A stretch of 64,000 nucleotides of DNA from positions 496,001 through 560,000 of the forward strand of contig JANTUC010000011.1 of assembly GCA_026873275.1 (NCBI GenBank), given 5' to 3'. The translations under genes were made by a program, and so were the position numbers. The notes under the pieces are model-generated. The model did not search any database. It saw nothing but the letters and a program-made list of their open reading frames with translations, and was not told the origin of the DNA. This DNA comes from Pseudopithomyces maydicus. Taxonomy: Eukaryota > Ascomycota > Dothideomycetes > Pleosporales > Didymosphaeriaceae. Positions 34,451-45,736 of the stretch are shown here, one piece after another (the stretch's first letter is position 1; each line of letters begins with the position of its first letter).

Positions 34451-35593
34451 ATGATCTCTCTCAAACATCTTCAGGTATGACAGCACCAGTCAATAGCCTC
34501 AAGTTTTTCGTAAACTTGCATGCTGATTCTGGAGTGAACAGGCCCTTGCCATACTCCTCACAACTATCGCGATTGCTCTCACAGTTGGTAGATTGTTCAT
34601 CCGTTGGCACAAAGCGCGCGCGCTACGGTGGGACGATATTTTCAATGCGTTAGCGGCAGTACTACTCATCCCATGTCTCGTCATCGCGCTACTTTATTTG
34701 AAGTACCCGTACGACTTACAGATGTACAACTTGGGATTGCGACCAGATCCGCCGCCACCTATTAGCACAGCATACATGCTTCGCCTTCATCTCGCCTTCA
34801 GTTTACTCTTCTGGGTTGTTATATACATGGTCAAGGCCAGCTTTTTAGCACTTTATTGGTACCTTTTCGAGGTTTCCACACGTTTTCGAATCGCATGGTG
34901 GGCCACGACTGTGTTTACCGCCACAAGTTTCTTAACAACCTGGCTGCTTTTCATCTGGCACTGTGGCTCGCCAGCAAAGTTATTTGATCAAGGTGAGTGG
35001 ATGTGCGCAAGTCAATTGCGTTGTTAACCAATCACCAGACGCATGCGATGCGCAGAGTCGATATAGCGAAAATGTGGTATATGTCTGGTGTACCTTGAAT
35101 ATAGCTGGTGGCCTCATGCGTAAGTCGTAACAATGCTACTCGGTGCGTCGGTCATCACTCAAGCAACTAATTCGGTATCGTAGTCCTGGCTATCCCTATC
35201 GCAATGGTGAACTCAGGATTGCTCACTCTGAAGACATCTCAACGAATTGGATTGATGGTCATCTTCGCACTAGTCCTTGTGGACATTACCTTCGACGTTG
35301 TTCGGACGATCTACGCTCTGGACGCATACCTAAGCCTGAGGACCAATCTCAACGGAGTGTGGAGCATATGCGAACCCACGATAGCTGTCATCGTGTGCGC
35401 GCTACCACATTACAGGAGCGTGTTATGTCGCAGAGAGCGTCATAACTCGATTCGACGGACGAGCTTCGATACCACATGGCTCTCGCAACAGAGCGTCACC
35501 CCTCTCGAAATGAATGGAGCCAGTGCCGCCTGCAGCATGCACTCCGGACCTCCCAATGGCTCTGATGCATCAGGACGAAGCTGGGCTCCCTAA
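34451..35593 (+). CDS. SAT4/Pth11-like rhodopsin-domain membrane protein
   Basis: Four exons (34451-34474, 34542-34992, 35039-35119, 35184-35593) give 321 residues. Exon 1 codes only eight residues (MISLKHLQ); it is inferred from the GTATGA donor and a frame-keeping CAG acceptor. Helices include ALAILLTTIAIALTVGRLFI, AAVLLIPCLVIALLYL, LLFWVVIYMVKASFLALYWY and LAIPIAMVNSGLL. The SAT4 hallmarks are RWDDIFN, the KASFLALYWYLF helix, the disulfide-loop Cys pair (WHCGSP, DACDAQ), and the helix ending in a conserved CEPTIAVIVCALPHYR. The C-terminal tail is Ser-rich. A sensor role is inferred from the family. Confidence 0.85.
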
Positions 35594-36120
35594 AAGCGAT
35601 ATAATACGTATTCGGGCTCTAAGAAAGACTCAACAATTAGCAAATGATGGCGTTATATCTACGAATCCAGTGGCAGTGGTTCCGCGATGACCTACGGCGG
35701 CGTAGACCTCGCCATGGCACGTGCCCGGATTTCTCAACGCCTCGTCGTACTGAACGCACAACGTCATCTGATGCACAGATTTCCGTCAGATGGGGCTCGA
35801 GGCTTATGCTTCAAAAGTCCAGCCAATGTCACTTTTGGATGGGCGGTACCTTGCATGAAGACGGCTGCATGCGGTTAGCTGGGGGAGCTCGCTTCCCCAC
35901 ATGGAGCTGTCCGTAATGTCGACGTCACTGTCCGTAAAGTGAGCTTGGAAAAAGAAACGGCTGGGCCACGCGTTTAAATGACATTGTTGCCGCTATTGCT
36001 TGCGGTACATCATCAATCACACCACCTCTCCAGCTTTGGAATTGTCCTTTACTCCCCAATTTCCACCCTCTCCTACCCAAACTTCTCCACACACTCTCCA
36101 CACATATCACATCTTCCACA
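35594..36120. other. Intergenic region before the LEA-like gene
   Basis: Open frames at 35644-35916 show no domain. The last 100 bp is pyrimidine-rich, like a fungal leader. No gene seen. Confidence 0.5.
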
Positions 36121-37350
36121 ATGATCTCAAGACGTGCAGCTTCGGAAGCCGGTGCCATCACCCGGGTAGCCCGCCGTCCTGTTCCTCGCACACCTTACGC
36201 TCGCATCCGAGTACAGAATGCCCGCTTCCAGTCCACATCCGCCGGCCAGAGCGCACCGGCAGGTACCTCGCCCGCATTAGTCGGCGCCGTGACCGGGTCT
36301 CTCGCAACCCTGACCATTGGCTATGTTTGGTACCGTCAGTCCGGTGCAAGGGATCTTCTCGCCGCAACGAAGACTACTAAGGACTACGTCACAGCCGGTA
36401 AGAACAAGCTGAAGGAGGCGACTCCCGAGCCCAACGAGGCACTCGACATGCTCCGCAATGCCGCAAAGAGCTACGCAGTCTTCATCCCTGGCGCAAGCAG
36501 CTACGTCGACTCTGCATTCAAGGACCTCGATGATATCCGGTCGAAGCACGGCGACGAGGTGGACAAGGTCGTCCGTGACGCGTACGCTGAGCTCCATCAG
36601 GTCGCCAAGAACGGCGATATCTCCATCTTGACGGCCAAACGCGCGTGGGACATCATTGTCAAGCACCTTGGCCGCATCGGCGACCTCGCTGGCGACTCCG
36701 CCCAGCAGATCATGGACAACCACCCGCAGCTGAAGGAGAAGGTCGGCGGCAACATCGACAAGTTGAAGGAGTACGGCGACAAGTATGGCCCCGAGGCCAA
36801 GAAGGAGGCCGACAGGACGTGGCAGCAGATCAGCGACATCGTAAAGACGGGACTGAGCGCCGAGAACGTAACCAAGATTCAGAAGGTCGTGCAGGAGAAG
36901 GTCGACAAGATGAAGCAGCTCGGCGACGAGGCATACAAGAAGGGCATGGAGCAGGCGAAGCCATACTTGGACAAGAATCCCAAGGTGAAGGAGCTCGTGG
37001 AGCAGAACGCCGACGCCCTCAAGTCGGGCAACGTGTCGGAGCTGTATAACAAGATCAAGTCGGCTGTGGAGTCTGGCGACACGGGAGACCTGGAGTCGTA
37101 TGTTAAGAGTGCTGCGGGCAAGGCCAAGGAGTCTGGCTTCGGCGGCCTGGATCAGTACCTTAACAAGATCCCTGGCGGTGACCAGATTATTCCTAAGTTG
37201 AGCCAGCTGCAGGAGGCTGCTGAAAAGCACGGTGACGAAGCGCAGAAGATCATCAAGGATGCTGTCAGCGAGATCTCTGAGATTTTGAAGAAGAAGGGTA
37301 GCGAGGCGGAAGACTTGGCCAAGAAGGCTAAGGAGGACTCGAAGAAATAG
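36121..37350 (+). CDS. Mitochondrial LEA/apolipoprotein-like helical protein
   Basis: Intronless, 409 residues. The N-terminus is an Arg-rich, acid-free presequence (MISRRAASEAGAITRVARRP) followed by VQNARFQSTSA, a typical mitochondrial import signal with cleavage region. One membrane helix follows (SPALVGAVTGSLATLTIGYV). The remaining 300 residues are charged, Gly-poor amphipathic helix in irregular 11- to 22-residue periods (for example KLKEYGDKYGPEAKKEADRT, KVDKMKQLGDEAYKKGMEQA), ending in a Lys/Glu tail. This looks like an inner-membrane-anchored, LEA-like protein that could bind or protect membranes or proteins under stress. The function is inferred only; I know no named family member. 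Strong codon bias suggests high expression. Confidence 0.85.
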   Translation: MISRRAASEAGAITRVARRPVPRTPYARIRVQNARFQSTSAGQSAPAGTSPALVGAVTGSLATLTIGYVWYRQSGARDLLAATKTTKDYVTAGKNKLKEATPEPNEALDMLRNAAKSYAVFIPGASSYVDSAFKDLDDIRSKHGDEVDKVVRDAYAELHQVAKNGDISILTAKRAWDIIVKHLGRIGDLAGDSAQQIMDNHPQLKEKVGGNIDKLKEYGDKYGPEAKKEADRTWQQISDIVKTGLSAENVTKIQKVVQEKVDKMKQLGDEAYKKGMEQAKPYLDKNPKVKELVEQNADALKSGNVSELYNKIKSAVESGDTGDLESYVKSAAGKAKESGFGGLDQYLNKIPGGDQIIPKLSQLQEAAEKHGDEAQKIIKDAVSEISEILKKKGSEAEDLAKKAKEDSKK

Positions 37351-37897
37351 AGGATGAACATGACGTTTTCTTTTCAAAAAAGTGGTCTACGACATTTGCT
37401 TGTATTATTATATTGCATCTGCATGGGATGGCTGTATTTGGCGACGGGTTATCTGATCAGATAATTCTCTAATTTCCTAATGACATGAACCATTATAACA
37501 TATCTTCAACCAAATTCTTCATGATGTTACCCTTTGAGTAAGTGACTGAGAAAAAACATTCGTCTCGTCATACTCTCTAGTCGTTGAGCAAAACTTGCGA
37601 ACGCGAACAGATATGCCACAGATACATCAATGGAAAGCCAGAACTTGCGAGGCAAAACCACCCTCTGGTACAATTACATTGTAAACCTAACAGAAAAGCA
37701 GACATACATAGACTAATTACAGCTACATATCGGGTATAATGAAATAAATCAAGCATTACTTCCACCATCTCCATTACCTCGCACTTTCCTCCCTTGCCAG
37801 CCTGCCTACCAGGCTACCAGCCAGTCAGTCCGTGGCCCCTAACACACCTTCAGTGTTTTCTGCCACCGATTGCATAACTAATGACCCAGCGACTATT
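37351..37897. other. Convergent 3' gap
   Basis: Between the ends of the LEA-like gene and the PhoD-like gene. No gene seen. Confidence 0.5.
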
Positions 37898-40108
37898 TTA
37901 GACCGCCACCTCCAGCGCCGGAATACTGAACCCATACCCATCGGTATGTCCCTCACGATCACTCGGGCTGATCTCCACCCTCAAACTAACATCCAGTCCG
38001 TACTTCCCGCACAAGCCCGTGGCCACCAGACCGCTCGCAGCAGGATGCTCCGTTCCAGCGCCCTGCTCACCAACATGCATCGGCTTCCTCGTGTTCGCCT
38101 TGCGATCAACGGGCTGGCTCGTCTGAGCGGGCGCATCCCCGTTCTCCGTGGGCGTGGGCGCCGCTCCGGGCTGGGGCGCAGCGGCTCCGACGGTACCAGA
38201 GGGGTCAGCCATGGATTCGCAGATGATGGCGTAGTTGCGGGAGGGCATGGTCGCGTGGTTGGTATCCGCGGTCTTCTTCTTGACCTCGACGTCGGGGGCT
38301 GCACCGTTCGTCGCGCCGTTGGTGTGGCCGTTTGACACGCCGTTGGCCTTGTCCGCGGGGCGGGGGTCACGATCGAAGATCTCAAGGAGGGTCTCGTCCG
38401 TGTCGTGGTCGAGGTGGTGGATCTTGTTGCGCTTGGCGAGGAGGTTGGCGACGGCCTGGGGTGGGGGCTTGTTGGTGATGGCGGAGGAGATGACGTTGGG
38501 CATGTAGCGGAAGTCTTGCTCGGCGGGGATGGCAAGCTTGGGGTTGGAGTAGAAGCGGCCGATGGCTGCGAGGTGGACGTCGCCACCCAGGATGGTGACA
38601 CGTGCGGAATGCTGCTTGGAGAATTCCTGGAGGCGAAGGATGAGATCGCGGCGCTCGTGCTTGTGTTGATGCGCAGTGTAGTGGTCATCCAAGTCGTCTA
38701 GCAGATCGACACTGCCGTCAAATTGATTGAACAAGCTACCCGCGAAGCCAAATCGCTTGTTCAAGAACTTGATCGGACCGATGATAGGAGAGGAGAGGAT
38801 GTTCTCAAGCCATTGCAAACGGGGGTAGGCGATGGGCACACCAAGGAGAAGAATCAAGTGCTTCAACTCCTTGTTGGCCGCAAATTCCTTGTTCAAGCGG
38901 TCGAAGATCATAGTGTAGGTTTCCGGGTAGTTGATCTGATGTCTAGTGCGCTCCATGCGTGCATCGATTCCACAGAAGGCGATGCGGGCACCCAGCTGGG
39001 TGATGATATTACGACTGCGCTCCTCAACATAAGGTCCTGGCTTCTGTCCGATCAGGTAGGATGGGTCTTCTACATCGTCCGTCATGACGAAGGTCTTCTT
39101 GAGCTGTGCAGGATCGACTTCGATGCCCTCAGGTCCAACATTTGTTGTCTGCGGGGCATCTGTAGTGAACGTGCTCTTCGGGGGCGCCATGTGGTGCTGG
39201 AAAAGCATATAGTACTTGTGGGCAACGCCTCCAATGCCCCTAAAGACAGCGCATCGCATGAACCTATCGGTGTAGGAACCAAAACCGTCGATAATGTCAT
39301 GGTCATCCCAGATGTTCACTTGAGGAATCTGACCGTTGGCAGTGCTGAAGGGTGCGTGTCCGTACCACCTTACGTAGTTATTGAAGTAGTAGTCGTCGCA
39401 GTCATCTCGCATCTTCTCGTCGAAGGGAAATTCGCGTCGCTTGTGGGGGTTTGATATCGCTGTCCAAGGTTTCAGGGGACCGTCCACTCGCACTCCATCG
39501 TTGTAAATTTGGTCTCCTCCACCGAGCATAACGTGGAAGGGTTTCTGCGCATGCATGCGCAACACGTCGTTCCAGAGCGCAGGTCCGGACCAAGCGTCAA
39601 CATCGGTACCAACACTGAAGCCATTGCAGGAGTGGAAAAGGATGCGCATCGACTGCGACACCGAGGGTACAACGAAGACCTGCGGCTTTCTCTGCTTTGA
39701 CTCATCTGTGTAGGTGAGGCCCTCGACTTCGTACTGCCAGCGCGCTTCGAACTGCTGGAGCGGAAGGTGGATGAGGAATCGCCAGAAGGCCTTGTCAATA
39801 TCCTCGTAGAGCTTGTCTCCCGTAAATGTGTTGCTTCCAGCGCCAGAGGAGGCCTTCTCTTGCGAGAGCTCGTTACTAACGGCGCCTGCGGGAGCCAGCG
39901 TCAGCTGCGGAGACTTCTGTCCTGGCCTGGTGACAATGAGAACGCTGCCATGCCACATGGTCGCGCCGCTGTCCTTGCTCATGCGCCTGTAGTTGAGCAG
40001 CGGTCCACACAGGACCTCAAGGCCTGGTGCCGTGCTGACCAGCTGCGGACCGGGTCCAATACCACGCGCCCCGCTGGGGTCTGTATGGGGCTCGACATGT
40101 TCGGCCAT
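37898..40108 (-). CDS. PhoD-like metallophosphatase domain protein
   Basis: Intronless, 736 residues, no signal peptide. Metal-site motifs of the PhoD fold are clear in order: SCNGFSVGTDV, MLGGGDQIYND, QVNIWDDHDIIDGFGSYTDR, and VTILGGDVHLAAIGRFY. Between them lies FRGIGGVAHKYYMLFQHH. The N-terminal 150 residues form a beta-rich domain (GATMWHGSVLIVTRPG); after the catalytic core comes a Pro/Ala-rich linker (PQPGAAPTPTENGDAPAQ) and a C-terminal strand motif (KYGLDVSLRVEISPSDREGH). Fungal proteins of this layout are cytosolic and their substrates are not settled, so phosphodiesterase activity is inferred. Confidence 0.9.
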   Translation of the reverse strand: MAEHVEPHTDPSGARGIGPGPQLVSTAPGLEVLCGPLLNYRRMSKDSGATMWHGSVLIVTRPGQKSPQLTLAPAGAVSNELSQEKASSGAGSNTFTGDKLYEDIDKAFWRFLIHLPLQQFEARWQYEVEGLTYTDESKQRKPQVFVVPSVSQSMRILFHSCNGFSVGTDVDAWSGPALWNDVLRMHAQKPFHVMLGGGDQIYNDGVRVDGPLKPWTAISNPHKRREFPFDEKMRDDCDDYYFNNYVRWYGHAPFSTANGQIPQVNIWDDHDIIDGFGSYTDRFMRCAVFRGIGGVAHKYYMLFQHHMAPPKSTFTTDAPQTTNVGPEGIEVDPAQLKKTFVMTDDVEDPSYLIGQKPGPYVEERSRNIITQLGARIAFCGIDARMERTRHQINYPETYTMIFDRLNKEFAANKELKHLILLLGVPIAYPRLQWLENILSSPIIGPIKFLNKRFGFAGSLFNQFDGSVDLLDDLDDHYTAHQHKHERRDLILRLQEFSKQHSARVTILGGDVHLAAIGRFYSNPKLAIPAEQDFRYMPNVISSAITNKPPPQAVANLLAKRNKIHHLDHDTDETLLEIFDRDPRPADKANGVSNGHTNGATNGAAPDVEVKKKTADTNHATMPSRNYAIICESMADPSGTVGAAAPQPGAAPTPTENGDAPAQTSQPVDRKANTRKPMHVGEQGAGTEHPAASGLVATGLCGKYGLDVSLRVEISPSDREGHTDGYGFSIPALEVAV

Positions 40109-41404
40109 TGCGACGGTGGGAGTGTTACGTGCAAAGGGATTCGAGGACGCGGTTCGTTTACGGTATAGGAATCGTACTGCACACCCAAGTCAGCGAACGA
40201 CGTAGTTCTAATATAAACACGCGCACGGGTCTGCGCACGAACACTACCCACATCAAATCTTAAGTGGTCTACGAGCTGTATTGCGATCGCAATGCTCCTA
40301 CCCCTTCGAAGCTGAACAATGCGACTTGAAAGGAGAGAATGGGTGTGATGCTAAAGGAGGGGGGAACTAAGATCGCCGACAAATGACAGCTGACCCTCAA
40401 GACAGCGATCGGGGGCAAAGGGAGTGCGCTAAAAGAAAGAGCACTGTGTTTTGATGATACGATGGGCTTATGAGAGTTGCAACTAGCCCCAAATCATTCC
40501 CGGTTCTCTGGTAGCCAAGACCTCTGCGGCACGCTATCCGTGGTCGATGACATGATGGACATCCTTCATATCTTGATTTGACCACAAGCGACTCAAAGCT
40601 AGCTGTTACTCATCAGACCCTCAATCATTTTTTCACGCAGCGGATACAGATCGACTTTAGTAGAGGTGCGAGATATCAGCGGACCTCGCGCCCCTGGCAA
40701 TGCTTCTGCGCTTCAAGTTTACCCTTGTTGTGGCGCCCGAGCGGATGATGACGATATGTGGCAGTGCGCCCGTGAACTGGCCCCACAGTCTGAGCTTGTG
40801 TTAATCCACAGCTTTCGATAGGCCACGCTGATTTTCTTGGTTACTCATGGCAACCAAGGTGGTGAGCGCGACAAATAAGTCGGGGGCAGTGTAGAATATC
40901 AGTATGCTTTCTGGTTCCAAAGTATGCACCATCGCCCCTTACGGAGATTCGAATTGCTGTGATCACAAGTCATCTTGGTATGAGTTTGTATGCTACCATT
41001 TGTTCATATTCACAATAATTGTATTTATGCATTGTACACAAAAATGACTACGTAGCCCGGTCAGCTTCGATGGTGAGCACCAATGCTTCGCTTTTTTTTT
41101 CAAGCACCGCGGGCTTCGTCAGTAGAACATAAACGTTCTCCAGCTCCTCCTTCCACACATAGCCCAACGAGCTCATGTGTTCCAGGAAAGCTTCGTAGAA
41201 CCTTCATAGTGACATGGCAATGCACCATACGGTTGATCCGAACAGTCGCCATGCTAAAACCATCGTTATTTCACCACGCTGAAAACAAATGCCGTGTGCT
41301 CATGAGGGGCATGAACTCCGAAATTGACGCCGATATGAGATTGAGACAAGGAAAAGGGTATCGTCCATCAAAACACCGAATGCTTTCCTAATCCATGCCG
41401 AAAT
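40109..41404. other. Gap between the PhoD-like and DUF2293 genes
   Basis: Contains the PhoD-like promoter (near 40109-40600) and the 3' flank of the DUF2293 gene. A 102-codon frame at 41083-41391 looks random. No gene seen. Confidence 0.5.
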
Positions 41405-43679
41405 TCAATGTGTGGTATAGTAGCCATGGGTAGCATTACTCCTCATATAGGGACTCTCTCGAGTTTCATACTGTGTTGTCGGCCTGTTCACAGGAGTGTG
41501 ATCCAAGGCAGGGGCAGGCTGCCTATTTTGCAGTATGGGAGTCCTGTCAAATACAGACACGTAAGCACGAGGTGACTCCGGGCCAATCACTTCGCGATAC
41601 ATGCCTCTTGGATCGCGCATAAGTGCTTGACGAGCAGGTACGGAGATGTGATCCGGTGCTGCACGCGGACGAGCCACTTCATACACACCTCTTCCATCGT
41701 TGTACGCAGGTCGGGATGGACTATGGGTTAGATCGATAAGTTCACTTTGAGGGTGCATGCCATATGCTGGCCTCGTTCGCTTGGTAGTGCGCTCAGGATA
41801 CTCCTCAATTCGAGCATCAAGGTGGCCTTCATATACAGGATACGGTAAGCTTTTCCGTTTCTGGGCAGAAGAATCAGGCTCACGCTCGACAGATGGCAGA
41901 ACTATATCCTGATCAGACGCTCGTCTAGAGCTTGGTGTCAATCTAGGTCTGCTATGCTGTAATAAAGTCTCATAAGGCTGAGGTTGGTTGAAATGCCGAG
42001 GTGGGTGGCTATATTTTACGGGAGACGAATCCAGTTCCGCATCGATGGGTTCAAGCTGTTCTAGTTAGCGTATGTTGACATTAGGTAGAATACTATGGAA
42101 GGCAAATCGCAAGCCATTTGCAAGATCCACTCACGGTAAACAATTGACCAGTAGAGTCGCGCATCATGTGCTGCGGAGCCCTAGCTGAGTGTACGATAGG
42201 TCTTCTGTAGCGGTCAGTAATGATAACAACAAGGAGAAGGGATACGTACGAATCCAACGGCTGACCTGCATCGTCGCGCGTAATAAGTATATGTTGTTCG
42301 GTCTCTTGAACGTGGCGAAACGACTCACCATGCAACCGTCGGTACGGTTCAAGTTGCGTCCTCGTAGGGTCGCGAACGACACCAGGGCCATGAGTGAAAG
42401 CCCGACTGTCTACTCGATTCACCTGTGGGGGAAGTGAGCATGAGAAGGACTGGAGATCAGTGGTTCGCGCGGCGAGTGCATAGGCAAAGGTCGAAGTACG
42501 ATGGTCCTACGTGATGCCCTACTCACGGAGGGATCGTAGGCACGCATGCGATCAACGACCTCGGGCTGTAAATCCCTTGCAGTAGCTCGACTTGATACGA
42601 TCTCCATGCTCGCCTCGCGAGTGACAGGAGCAGACGAGCCTTCCTCGCTTGAATCCTCGTCATCGTCGAGCACGATGACTTCGCGGAATGTCTCCTCGAG
42701 CTCATTGCTTGCTTCATCCGTCTCGTCTCTCCATTCTTTGAGCTTCGCCAACGAGACGTGCTCGACCATTTGTCGTGCCTCGGTCCACGAACCAGTCTTC
42801 CGCTTCAAAATATTGTCATACTCGGTATATGTGTGGCGGATATGTGCCACCACAGCAAGCTGTACCCGGCGAGCAAGGGAGAGTTCTTTGGCATTGCCCA
42901 CTCGGTCAGTCCCCTGGAATATGTCAGTATCAATCATGCATAAGGCATCTCGGGGTCTTTGTTTACCTCTTCAAATGCATGATTCACGATGGAGGTCAGG
43001 TCGGCATCGGGTATCTTGGGAAAGATTTCTCGGATAGCGCCGCGGATATGCTCCTTATGTTCTGAATCGGTCACAGGTTTAGTGTGTAGAGCTCGTCTTT
43101 GCTCATAGTTTGCAATCCCTCTCTCAACATACGCAGGTCCATTAACAGGGCTAACTCTTGTGCGTCGCAAACCACTCCCTTCGCTGTACCGGTAATTGAA
43201 CTTTCTACAGGCGAGTTCGATGATTTTAAGAGGGAAGTGGTGGCCAATACGGTGAACGTGCGATGAAATCTTTTCAGGGTCAAAGAAGGCTTTACTGCGT
43301 GGTTTGGCCTACATCATGTTAGGCAAGTTTCCTCATACAAATGTCGAACTCATATGTGCTTACCGACACGATGTGCACATCAAGATTTCGTTGTCTGCAT
43401 TGTTCCTTACACCATTCGGTTATGTCCGGGTGTCCGACGGGGACATACCCGAATCCAGGTGGTGCTTGGTCATGATAGGTGAGCTGTGGCGATGTCAGCA
43501 GTGTTCACGGTCAGGTTACTAGATGTGAGAAATACACTAGATTTCAGTTTTCGCTTCTCCTGGGTGACAGCTTCGAGTACTATCTTGTACGGCTTCTTCT
43601 TTCGAGCAGTTGTCCGGTGTAGATCTGGCGCTGCAGCCGTCACTCCACGACGGGAGGTTGCGCGAGAAGCGCGGGTCAT
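41405..43679 (-). CDS. DUF2293 domain protein, likely nuclear
   Basis: Seven exons (43679-43536, 43483-43364, 43308-42967, 42913-42527, 42422-42250, 42204-42135, 42055-41405) join in frame to 628 residues. I start at 43679 (MTRASRATSRRG), a basic N-terminus; an upstream in-frame ATG at 43733 adds 18 hydrophobic residues and seems less likely. The first half carries the DUF2293 region: APPGFGYVPVGHPDIT, PHS-type block ISSHVHRIGHHFPLKIIELA, and the helical part AIREIFPKIPDADLTSIVNH then ARRVQLAVVAHIRHTYTEYD. An acidic patch EVIVLDDDEDSSEEGS follows; the second half is low-complexity, Arg/Pro-rich. The domain is fungal and of unknown function; nuclear location is inferred from basic and acidic patches. 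Confidence 0.85.
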
Positions 43680-44217
43680 TCCAAAAACAAAAGGAAAGAA
43701 ACACACGGGAGGAAAACCGGGAGTACAGTCCAAAATGTGTCAGGCACGTCGGGGACTAGGTTTGGGCTAGAAGGTGTGTAATCCGTGGAAAGGACGATTA
43801 CTGGGGTGGTCTTCTGCGGCGGCAAAGAGTGGTCCTGGCTTTATATTCTCTGGTTATGTGGACGTGGAAGCTTGTTGGCGTCAATTAACCGGCCGTAATC
43901 ACTTCACCGCGGGCGCGGGGCCTTGCGAGGTGCTGCTGCGATACTGTGACGATCAGTAGTTAGTCTAGCTCGACGCGCACATTGGCAGATAATCTGAGCA
44001 AGCGCAAGGTATCTACAGTGGGCCTAGCAGGCTTGTCCGCGCGGGCAGATGCGTACACTGCAGTGCGCTGGAGGTAGCGGGGAAGAAGGAGAACAGAGTG
44101 AGGCGACCTTGGAACTCGGTCTAGGCGGCGTGCTTTAGCGCCGGCTGAATGTTGTTCCTGCCTGTCCGAGCGAAACACCAATCAACTGGCGCCGCGTCCC
44201 TTCACCTCCGTTGAACC
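43680..44217. other. Divergent promoter region
   Basis: Separates the DUF2293 gene (minus) from the LYR-like gene (plus). No gene seen. Confidence 0.5.
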
Positions 44218-44526
44218 ATGTCCAGGCAGGAAATTGTTCACGCGTATCGGCACCTCTACCGCCAAGGTCTGCGTGCAGTACAGTTCTCCAAGCCGGCGCG
44301 CTTTACACTGCGCGACAGAATCCGCCTGGCTTTCCGCCGAGGCCTTGCTGCCGACTATGACGCGCACAAGATCAAGAACACTTTAGAATTTCTAGAGTAC
44401 GCGACCAGAGAGAACGGGTTGGAGCATAAAATAGTGAAGAATCTCCTCCATGTTTGGTGGAGCGAGGAAAAGGGTGGCAAGGGCAAATTTAAGAAGCCTA
44501 CGTGGGTTGCTCCATCGATTTCTTAG
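44218..44526 (+). CDS. Small LYR-motif-like mitochondrial protein
   Basis: Intronless, 102 residues. Near the N-terminus, HAYRHLYRQGLRAV resembles the L/Y-x-R start of Complex1_LYR proteins, followed by a basic helix (FTLRDRIRLAFRRGL) that lies where the family has its conserved Phe (ADYDAHKIKNTLEFLEYA). These small helical proteins are mitochondrial and help iron-sulfur delivery or respiratory-complex assembly through acyl-carrier protein. It fits a fungal DUF1763-like group, but I cannot name the exact partner. Size and basic charge agree with the call. Confidence 0.75.
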   Translation: MSRQEIVHAYRHLYRQGLRAVQFSKPARFTLRDRIRLAFRRGLAADYDAHKIKNTLEFLEYATRENGLEHKIVKNLLHVWWSEEKGGKGKFKKPTWVAPSIS

Positions 44527-44851
44527 ACAGTAGCTGATCCTTCCACCAGGACCAGTGATGAGATCCGTATAAAAGCTACTGCCTTTGACCTTCTCAATCA
44601 CAACATATTCATGCTTAATGAAACCATGGATCTTTGTATACCGGCGATGACCGTCCGAGAACCGCTCCCCTCAGCAAGAAGTATCCCATGACGAACGCCC
44701 GCTCGAAAACCCAAGGTCATAATTTGCAAAAACATCAGGCACCGCGAGGTGCCAACAGGCCGGGATTCGTATACTGAAATCGGGAAATGGACTGGGATGA
44801 AGCCACGAACGGGTGGGAAATCTCAGAGGCGACCTCGATTCTAGGCATGAC
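44527..44851. other. Convergent 3' gap
   Basis: Between the ends of the LYR-like gene and JLP2. No gene seen. Confidence 0.5.
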
Positions 44852-45736
44852 CTAGAAGAAGTCATCGAGGAAATCCTCGGATCGATCTTGGTTGCTGGCA
44901 GCTGCCATGTTCTCCTCCGTGAAGAGATCATCGTAGGCATGATCCCGTTGGTAGGCTTTCTCCTTCCGCTCTTTTGCGACCCGGGCTTCCTCCTTTCGCT
45001 ATATTGAAGAGTTAGCGCCGATGCCCAAGCCCGAGCAGCCGATGAGAAGGTGGATGTGGAAGAGGAAATGAGATATCAAAATAGCGCTCTGAAGGAATAG
45101 GAAAAGCAACGTACCCGTGCCTGTAGTAAATCCCTATCCTTCTTCCTCAGCTCCTTCAAACGTGCCTCTTTCTCCATTGCTAGATCCGGGTACTTTTCGA
45201 CCTTGGTCTTGTTGAGGCGATTAACAATTGGGTTTTCACGCTTCTCAACATGAATGCGTTTGACCTTTCGCTGGTCCTTGAAACCCACTTGGCCAACGGC
45301 CATGCTGCCATCCTTCTTCAGATTCGACCATGGTGTGTACACAATCGTGATGTTGTCCTTTTTGTTTCCTAGTGGTTGTGTAAGCATTGCTTGTGGTCGA
45401 AAAATCCATGTAAAATACATTAATAGCAAGAGCTTACCCTCAATACTGTTTGCTTTGGTCAACTGTGCACAATCTGTGATCAATCCCTGGTCAATTGTTT
45501 CCCAATCTTGATCCTCCGGCAACCGCACATAAATATGCGCAGATGAAAGATTGTCGACATGGAACCACACGTCTTCGTCCCAGCCGTACTTGATCAGCTC
45601 CTCATCTGTTTAGATGGTGTTAGACATACACCAGGAGCAGTGTAAAACCATATTGCCACGCACTCTCTACTTTGTCTTTGCCGACGTATATGAACGCCGC
45701 AGGAGATACGGTGTTTGAGCTGAAATAGTATACCAT
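44852..45736 (-). CDS. JLP2: JLP2 / CCDC25-like NFACT-R domain protein
   Basis: Four exons (45736-45664, 45605-45438, 45368-45115, 44998-44852) join to 213 residues, the usual size of CCDC25-type proteins. The NFACT-R domain starts MVYYFSSNTVSPAAFIYVGK and runs through ELIKYGWDEDVWFHVDNLSS, SSAHIYVRLP and CAQLTKANSIEGNKKDNI, to ITIVYTPWSNLKK and VGQVGFKDQRKVKRIHVEKR. The C-terminal third is a charged coiled coil (KEARLKELRKKDRDLLQAR, ARVAKERKEKAYQRDHAYDD) ending in the conserved acidic tail SEDFLDDFF. The domain is related to the RNA- or ribosome-binding part of Rqc2/NEMF; cellular role in fungi is unclear. Confidence 0.93.

Noticed and set aside
36277..37377. 366-codon antisense frame over the LEA-like gene
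   Set aside because: Leu- and Val-rich mirror of a codon-biased Lys/Glu-rich sense gene. The sense frame has a clear mitochondrial presequence.
38723..39454. 243-codon plus-strand frame opposite the PhoD-like gene
   Set aside because: Antisense shadow of the catalytic region of a clear phosphatase gene.
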